Origin: Afipia sp.
GTDB lineage: Bacteria; Pseudomonadota; Alphaproteobacteria; Rhizobiales; Xanthobacteraceae
Length of the DNA: 8,533 bases
Direction of reading: 5' to 3'
NCBI GenBank assembly: GCA_020056155.1
Contig: JAGVII010000124.1
Span: 1 to 8,533 of the forward strand
The notes beneath the pieces are model-generated. The model was given only the letters and a program-made list of their open reading frames with translations. It ran no database searches and was not told the DNA's origin. Of the stretch, positions 4,328-8,533 are shown piece after piece. How positions within the stretch are numbered: the stretch's first letter is position 1; every line of letters begins with the position of its first letter. The translations under genes were made by a program, and so were the position numbers.

Positions 4328-6744
4328 AGTTCACTTTCTCCTGGCTGAAAGAGCATCTCGACACCGACGAGCCGCTCGAGAAGATCGCCGACAAGCTCAC
4401 CATGATCGGCCTTGAAGTCGAGCATCTCGACGACAAGGCGAAGGCGCTGGCGCCGTTCACCATCGCGCGTGTGATTTCCGCCGAGCAGCATCCCAATGCC
4501 GACCGGCTGCGGGTGTGCATGGTGGACACCGGCGATGGCGGTGCGCCGGTGCAGGTGGTCTGCGGCGCACCGAATGCGCGCGCGGGACTGGTGAGCGTGT
4601 TCTCCCCGCCCGGCACCTACATTCCGGGCAAGGACATCACGCTCGGCATCGGCACCATTCGCGGCGTCGAGTCTCACGGCATGCTATGTTCCGCGGCCGA
4701 GCTTGAACTCTCGAACGATCACGACGGCATCATCGAGCTTCCCGCCGACGCGCCGGTCGGCATGCCTTACGCGGACTATGCGGGGTTGGGCGATCCGGTG
4801 ATCGAAATCAATCTCACGCCGAACCGTCAGGACTGCACCGGCGTGCACGGCATCGCGCGCGACCTCGCCGCCGCCGACATGGGCAAGTTCAAGGACCCCG
4901 CGCCGAAGCAGATCAAGGGCGAATTCCCCTGTCCCGTGCAGGTGACCATCGAGGACGAGAAGCTGTGTCCCGGCTTCGCGCTGCGCCTCGTGCGCGGCGT
5001 CAGGAACGGGCCCTCGCCGGAATGGCTGCAACGGCGCCTGACCTCGATCGGCCTGCGCCCGATCAATGCGCTGGTGGACATCACCAACTTCATGACCTTC
5101 GACCGCGCGCGCCCGCTGCATGTGTTCGACGCCGCGAAGGTGAAAGGCAACCTCACCGTGCGGCGTGCGCGCAACGAGACGGTGGTCGCGCTCGACGGCA
5201 AGACCTACGCGCTGGACGACACCATCTGCGTGATCGCCGATGAACGCGGCGTGGAATCCATCGCAGGCATCATGGGCGGCGAAGCCTCGGGCTGCGACGA
5301 GACCACCACCGACGTGCTGATCGAATCGGCGCTGTGGAACGAAATCAACATCGCCCAGTCCGGCCGCAAGCTCGGCATCAACTCCGACGCGCGCTATCGT
5401 TTCGAGCGCGGCGTCGATCCGGCCTTCATGGTGCCGGGCCTCGAGATGGCGACAAAGCTGGTGATGGACCTGTGCGGCGGCTCGCCGTCGGAGATCGTCG
5501 TCGCCGGCAAAAGCCATGGCGAAGACCGCATCATCGAGTTTCCAGTCACGGAAGTGAAGCGGCTGGCCGGCATCGATGTGCCGCTGCCCGAAATCAAACG
5601 GATTCTCGCGCATCTCGGTTTCATGGTTGCGGGCACAGGCCCGGTCGTGAAGGTCGCGGTGCCGTCGTGGCGCAGCGACGTGCACGGCAAGGCCGACATC
5701 GTCGAAGAGATCGTGCGTATTGTCGGCGTCGACAGCGTGCCGCTGACGCCGTTCGAGCGCGGCGACGCGCCGCGCAAGCCGGTCCTGACCCAGCTTCAGC
5801 TCCGCACCCGCCGCGCCAAGCGCGCGCTGGCCGCGCGCGGCATGACCGAGGCCGTAACGTGGTCGTTCGTCTCCAAAATGCAGGCCGAACTGTTCGGCGG
5901 CGGCAGCGCCGCCCTGACGCTGGCCAATCCGATCGCATCGGATCTCTCCGACATGCGGCCCTCGCTGATCGCCGGACTCGTGGCCGCGGCGCAGGCCAAT
6001 GCGGACCGCGGCTTCGCCGACGTGGCGTTGTTCGAGGTCGGACAGATCTTCAAGGGCGACCGCCCCGAGGATCAATTCATGGCGGCGAGCGGCGTGCGCC
6101 GCGCGCTGGCCTCCGCAAAGGGCATTGGCCGGCACTGGTCGGGCAGTTTCACCGTCGACGCGCTCGACGCCAAGGCGGATGCACTGGCCGTGCTGGCCGC
6201 GGCCGGCGCACCGATGCAGGGCCTTCAGGTCGTCTCCGCCACCGAGTCAAAGAACTTCCCGGCGTGGCTACATCCCGGCCGCTCCGGCGCGATCCAGATC
6301 GGACCGCAGAACGTGCTGGGCTATTTCGGCGAACTGCATCCGCGCGCGCTGGAAGCCTTGAAGGCCGACGGCCCGCTGGTGGCGTTCGAAATCATTCTCG
6401 AACGCATTCCCGACGCCAAGGCCAGGCCGACCCGCGCCAAGCCGCTGCTGGAGCTGTCGCCGTTCCAGCCGGTGTCGCGCGACTTCGCCTTCATTGTCGA
6501 TCGCAGCGTCAAGGCGGGCGACATCGTCCGCACCGCGCAGGCCGCCGACAAGAAGCTGATCACCAGTGTCACCGTGTTCGACGTCTATGAAGGCAAGGGT
6601 ATCGACGAGGATAAGAAGTCGATCGCCATCGCCGTGACGTTGCAGCCGCGCGAAAAGACCCTGACCGATCAGGAGATCGAGGCGGTGGCCTCAAAGATCG
6701 TCGCGGACGTCACCAAGAAGACCGGCGCCGTGCTGCGGGGGTAG
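4324..6744 (+). CDS. pheT: Phenylalanine--tRNA ligase beta subunit
   Basis: 806 aa, full length. PheT carries tRNA recognition and editing of mischarged Tyr-tRNA-Phe. Domains in order: N-terminal piece (1-38), EMAP/OB tRNA-binding domain (about 39-150; [17 protein letters not shown] and [11 protein letters not shown]), B3/B4 editing domain (about 210-365; [41 protein letters not shown]), B5 domain (about 403-475; [21 protein letters not shown]), catalytic-like domain (about 490-690), and C-terminal ferredoxin-fold anticodon-binding domain (about 712-805; [18 protein letters not shown]). The start at 4324 has GGCGGAG upstream and overlaps the DUF559 stop by 4 nt, a likely case of translational coupling. 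No terminator of its own is visible before the converging antitoxin gene 11 nt away, so read-through would be antisense to the TA operon. Confidence 0.98.
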   Translation: MKFTFSWLKEHLDTDEPLEKIADKLTMIGLEVEHLDDKAKALAPFTIARVISAEQHPNADRLRVCMVDTGDGGAPVQVVCGAPNARAGLVSVFSPPGTYIPGKDITLGIGTIRGVESHGMLCSAAELELSNDHDGIIELPADAPVGMPYADYAGLGDPVIEINLTPNRQDCTGVHGIARDLAAADMGKFKDPAPKQIKGEFPCPVQVTIEDEKLCPGFALRLVRGVRNGPSPEWLQRRLTSIGLRPINALVDITNFMTFDRARPLHVFDAAKVKGNLTVRRARNETVVALDGKTYALDDTICVIADERGVESIAGIMGGEASGCDETTTDVLIESALWNEINIAQSGRKLGINSDARYRFERGVDPAFMVPGLEMATKLVMDLCGGSPSEIVVAGKSHGEDRIIEFPVTEVKRLAGIDVPLPEIKRILAHLGFMVAGTGPVVKVAVPSWRSDVHGKADIVEEIVRIVGVDSVPLTPFERGDAPRKPVLTQLQLRTRRAKRALAARGMTEAVTWSFVSKMQAELFGGGSAALTLANPIASDLSDMRPSLIAGLVAAAQANADRGFADVALFEVGQIFKGDRPEDQFMAASGVRRALASAKGIGRHWSGSFTVDALDAKADALAVLAAAGAPMQGLQVVSATESKNFPAWLHPGRSGAIQIGPQNVLGYFGELHPRALEALKADGPLVAFEIILERIPDAKARPTRAKPLLELSPFQPVSRDFAFIVDRSVKAGDIVRTAQAADKKLITSVTVFDVYEGKGIDEDKKSIAIAVTLQPREKTLTDQEIEAVASKIVADVTKKTGAVLRG

Positions 6745-6749
6745 TATCT

Positions 6750-6819
6750 AAAAAATCACGCCAGAAAATCGAGAGGAACCTTCAGCGCATCTGCAATCCG
6801 CCGAAGGGTTTCTGGCGTG
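6750..6819 (-). terminator. Possible terminator of the TA operon, inside the antitoxin 3' end
   Basis: On the minus strand, CACGCCAGAAA (6819-6809) pairs perfectly over 11 bp with TTTCTGGCGTG (6767-6757), which is followed after one base by TTTTTT (6755-6750). A second 9-bp stem with one G.U nests inside (6807-6799 with 6787-6779, 11-nt loop). The stop codon is part of the structure. The long interior makes it atypical, but the stem directly abutting a T6 tract is notable. Confidence 0.5.
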
Positions 6820-7130
6820 CCCACGCGGCGACCGTTTTCGATATCGGAGATATGGCCTTGGCTTATATCGGTTCGGTAGGTCAATTCCATCTGTGTCACG
6901 TCTCGCCATTCGCGCAGCACACGGACAGGATTCTCACCATTCGCGATTCGATCGACAACAGCCTTCGGTATTAATTCCTCCGTCGCAGCTTTCTTGCGTG
7001 CGCGAGCAACAAGACGCGCTGTTCCTTCATCCTCATCTGCCTCTGACGCGCGCGTCAAAAGCGCCTCATACTCCTCGCGCGGAAGGATTGCGACCTCTCC
7101 TCGTGGAGTTTTTTCAAACCGCACACCCAT
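6756..7130 (-). CDS. XRE-family HTH antitoxin / transcriptional repressor
   Basis: 124 aa. Residues 1-60 (MGVRFEKTPRGEVAILPREE, YEALLTRASEADEDEGTARL) are an acidic, helical stretch likely to wrap and neutralise the toxin. Residues about 68-122 are a lambda-repressor-like HTH: VLREWRDVTQMELTYRTDIS, QGHISDIENGRR, TPETLRRIADALKVPLDFL. Start ATG 7130 has GGAGCGAG just upstream and lies 9 nt after the toxin stop, so both are in one operon, toxin first (HigBA-like order). It probably represses the operon by binding the 11-bp inverted repeat at 7388-7414. The final residues are encoded within a terminator-like structure. G+C is visibly lower than in pheT. A solitary regulator is unlikely given the adjacent toxin. 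Confidence 0.88.
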   Translation of the reverse strand: MGVRFEKTPRGEVAILPREEYEALLTRASEADEDEGTARLVARARKKAATEELIPKAVVDRIANGENPVRVLREWRDVTQMELTYRTDISQGHISDIENGRRVGTPETLRRIADALKVPLDFLA

Positions 7131-7139
7131 AGCTCGCTC

Positions 7140-7382
7140 CTAGTCGTAAATTTCTCTCCGGTGACCTACAGCGGCCACGACTATCGTCTGATCTTCCTCA
7201 TAGAAGATCACGCGCCAATCTCCCACGCGAAGCCGCGCGCCCAATCGCCCTTTAAGCCGCTTAACATCGCCAATGCCGTTCGATGCGTATTCAGTCAGTC
7301 GCAAATCAATACGCTTCCGCACGTCCGGCGAGAGCTTGATCCACTGCCGCGTAGCCGAGGTCGTAAAGACGACTGTTTTCAT
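7140..7382 (-). CDS. RelE/ParE-superfamily type II toxin
   Basis: 80 aa from the ATG at 7382 (MKTVVFTTSATRQWIKLSPD). An in-frame ATG at 7400 would add MRYLQC, but it falls inside the operator and upstream of the predicted transcription start, so I prefer 7382. Neither start has a Shine-Dalgarno. The RelE/ParE fold (PF05016) shows as strand-helix-helix (residues 10-33), KRLKGRLGARLRVGDWRVIF (41-60), and VVAAVGHRREIYD (68-80). Arg51, Arg58, His74 and Arg76 are the basic residues most likely to matter. RelE-like members usually cut mRNA on the ribosome and ParE members attack gyrase; the sequence alone does not decide. The antitoxin follows after 9 nt. Confidence 0.85.
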   Translation of the reverse strand: MKTVVFTTSATRQWIKLSPDVRKRIDLRLTEYASNGIGDVKRLKGRLGARLRVGDWRVIFYEEDQTIVVAAVGHRREIYD

Positions 7383-7387
7383 ACACT

Positions 7388-7414
7388 GTAAATATCGCAT
7401 ATCGCGATATTTAC
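7388..7414. promoter_or_regulatory. Operator: perfect 11-bp inverted repeat of the TA operon
   Basis: GTAAATATCGC (7388-7398) and GCGATATTTAC (7404-7414) are perfect reverse complements around a 5-nt centre. The palindrome covers the whole predicted -10 and spacer and touches the -35, the usual place for TA autorepression by an HTH antitoxin. Confidence 0.75.
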
Positions 7415-7419
7415 GTCAA
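7391..7419 (-). promoter_or_regulatory. Promoter of the toxin-antitoxin operon
   Basis: On the minus strand TTGACG (7419-7414, 5 of 6) is followed after exactly 17 nt by GATATT (7396-7391, 4 of 6). Start of transcription is predicted near 7384-7385, only 2-3 nt before the toxin ATG at 7382, implying a leaderless or nearly leaderless mRNA. Confidence 0.55.
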
Positions 7420-7446
7420 GCCATGCGAAGGCTTTCTCTCTGAACA

Positions 7447-8533
7447 TCAATTCCGCGGCCAGTTCAGACTACGCCCGCGCGGCGATGCCGGCTCCGCCGT
7501 CGCGCGCGACTGTTTGCGCTTCGGCTTCCTGCCGGATTTCTGGGCCACGGGCGCATCCTTCAGCGCGCCGATCTTGCGCAGGGCCGCGTCGGCCGCACGC
7601 TCGCCGGATTCCCACGCACCGCCGACCGTGCCCCACTGGGTTTCATGCGCGGCGTCGCCTGCGAAGAACAGGCTGCCCAGCGGCTCCATCAGCACCTTGC
7701 GCCCCGGCTGGCCGCCGGGCGACGCCGCCGACATCGCGCCGAATACATAAGGCATGTCGTTCCAGCGGGTCGCAGTGGTGCGTTTCGCACTGTTCCTGAC
7801 CTCCGCGCCGAACAGTCTGGTCAGCCAGTCCGTTGCGAACGCCACCATCGCGGCTTCGCCCTTCGTGGACAATTCCGCGCCGAACGAGCCGGCGACATCG
7901 ACCTGACACAGCGACGAGCCGCCGAGATTGGCGAGCAGGAATCCCGTGCTGCGGTCGGCGCTTTGCTCGATCACGATATCGTCGCGCGACAATCCAAGCG
8001 GATTGCCCGGCAGTTCGAGCGCGATGTGATCGTAGCTGCCGAGCATGAGCTTCGACGCCGCATCCTGCTGGCGCTTCGGCAGCTCGGGCGCGAATTTGAT
8101 TTTCCCCGATAACAGCGCATTGGTGGACGCGGTCATGATGACGGCCTTCGCGGCGATGGTGCCAGCCGATGTTTCGACCTGCGCGTCGCGCCCGCTCCAG
8201 GCGATGCGCGTCACCGGCGTGGACAGCACGACGGGGAGTCCCTCGCCAAGCTTCGCGATCAGCGCGCCGAGGCCCTGACGGCAGGCCGACGGCCCATCGC
8301 GCTGCGCCATCGTGACAAGATCGAGCGCGGAAAGATCCTTCAGATCTTTCCCCGTCGCCATCGCACCGAGCAGGAAATCCGTCGTGCCGGCCCACACGCC
8401 GACATCCTTCGGCAGCCCCGCCGCGGCCGCCATATCGGCCTTGCCGCGCACGGCATCGCCCATCGCGCGGTTGGCACGCACCAGCGTGGCCAGAAAGTCC
8501 TCGGCCTCGCCGGCGCGCGCGTTGCGGCGGCCG
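7447..8533 (-). CDS. FAD-dependent amine oxidase family protein, C-terminal part
   Basis: The frame stays open to the right edge (361 residues visible), so the N-terminal FAD-binding Rossmann motif lies outside. A GTG at 8481 is in frame but is not the start, since homologous-looking sequence (GEAEDFLATLVRANRAMGDA) continues upstream. Flavin monoamine oxidases (PF01593) oxidise amines to imine/aldehyde with H2O2. Evidence: GLGALIAKLGEGLPVVLSTP followed by TRIAW and GTIAAKAVIMTAST (second half of the FAD/substrate fold), and the C-terminal FAD motif SLFFAGDAAHETQWGTVGGAW-ESGERAA. Trp-Gly-Thr-Val-Gly-Gly-Ala here corresponds to the family's 'G.v.GA..sG' segment. After this comes a basic tail of about 39 residues (QKSGRKPKRKQSR) with no family counterpart that I recall. 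Substrate unknown. It ends 27 nt before the TA promoter. Confidence 0.85.
   Translation of the reverse strand, partial: GRRNARAGEAEDFLATLVRANRAMGDAVRGKADMAAAAGLPKDVGVWAGTTDFLLGAMATGKDLKDLSALDLVTMAQRDGPSACRQGLGALIAKLGEGLPVVLSTPVTRIAWSGRDAQVETSAGTIAAKAVIMTASTNALLSGKIKFAPELPKRQQDAASKLMLGSYDHIALELPGNPLGLSRDDIVIEQSADRSTGFLLANLGGSSLCQVDVAGSFGAELSTKGEAAMVAFATDWLTRLFGAEVRNSAKRTTATRWNDMPYVFGAMSAASPGGQPGRKVLMEPLGSLFFAGDAAHETQWGTVGGAWESGERAADAALRKIGALKDAPVAQKSGRKPKRKQSRATAEPASPRGRSLNWPRN

Noticed and set aside
4684..6135. 483-codon minus-strand open frame across pheT
   Set aside because: Antisense shadow of pheT with His/Arg/Ala/Gly-rich product and no recognisable domain.
5334..6590. 418-codon plus-strand open frame in another frame of pheT
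   Set aside because: Arg-rich shadow frame fully inside the PheT coding region.

Overview
The window looks like chromosomal DNA from an alphaproteobacterium of the Bradyrhizobium/Rhodopseudomonas/Nitrobacter/Afipia group. The basis is high G+C in the core genes, the style of the IF3, L20, PheS and PheT proteins, and two kinds of dispersed palindromic repeat that I associate with those genomes. This placement comes from memory of the families, not from a search.

The plus strand carries a translation-apparatus block. It starts with the 3' part of infC (IF3) and a strong intrinsic terminator, then rpmI (bL35), rplT (bL20), pheS and pheT (phenylalanyl-tRNA synthetase alpha and beta). Three things interrupt the block. 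(1) Between infC and rpmI lie two minus-strand tandem paralogues encoding small secreted proteins with a conserved cysteine pair. rpmI-rplT therefore needs its own promoter, and its leader ends in a terminator-like hairpin. (2) Between rplT and pheS lies a large two-armed palindromic repeat. (3) Between pheS and pheT lies a small DUF559 (PD-(D/E)XK-like) nuclease gene bordered by three copies of a GC-rich palindromic repeat. One copy supplies its ribosome binding site and another encodes its C-terminus. Its stop codon overlaps the pheT start as ATGA.

The minus strand right of pheT holds a compact toxin-antitoxin operon (RelE/ParE-type toxin first, XRE-type antitoxin second). A perfect 11-bp inverted repeat overlies its promoter, and a possible terminator is built into the antitoxin's 3' end. 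Its last gene converges on pheT with an 11-nt gap. Upstream of it, and running off the right edge, is the C-terminal part of an FAD-dependent amine oxidase.

The most unusual part is the repeat-bounded nuclease cassette inside pheST. It resembles, in layout only, a repeat-plus-nuclease partnership of the REP/RAYT kind. The TA operon's control region and the rpmI leader are the next most interesting parts.
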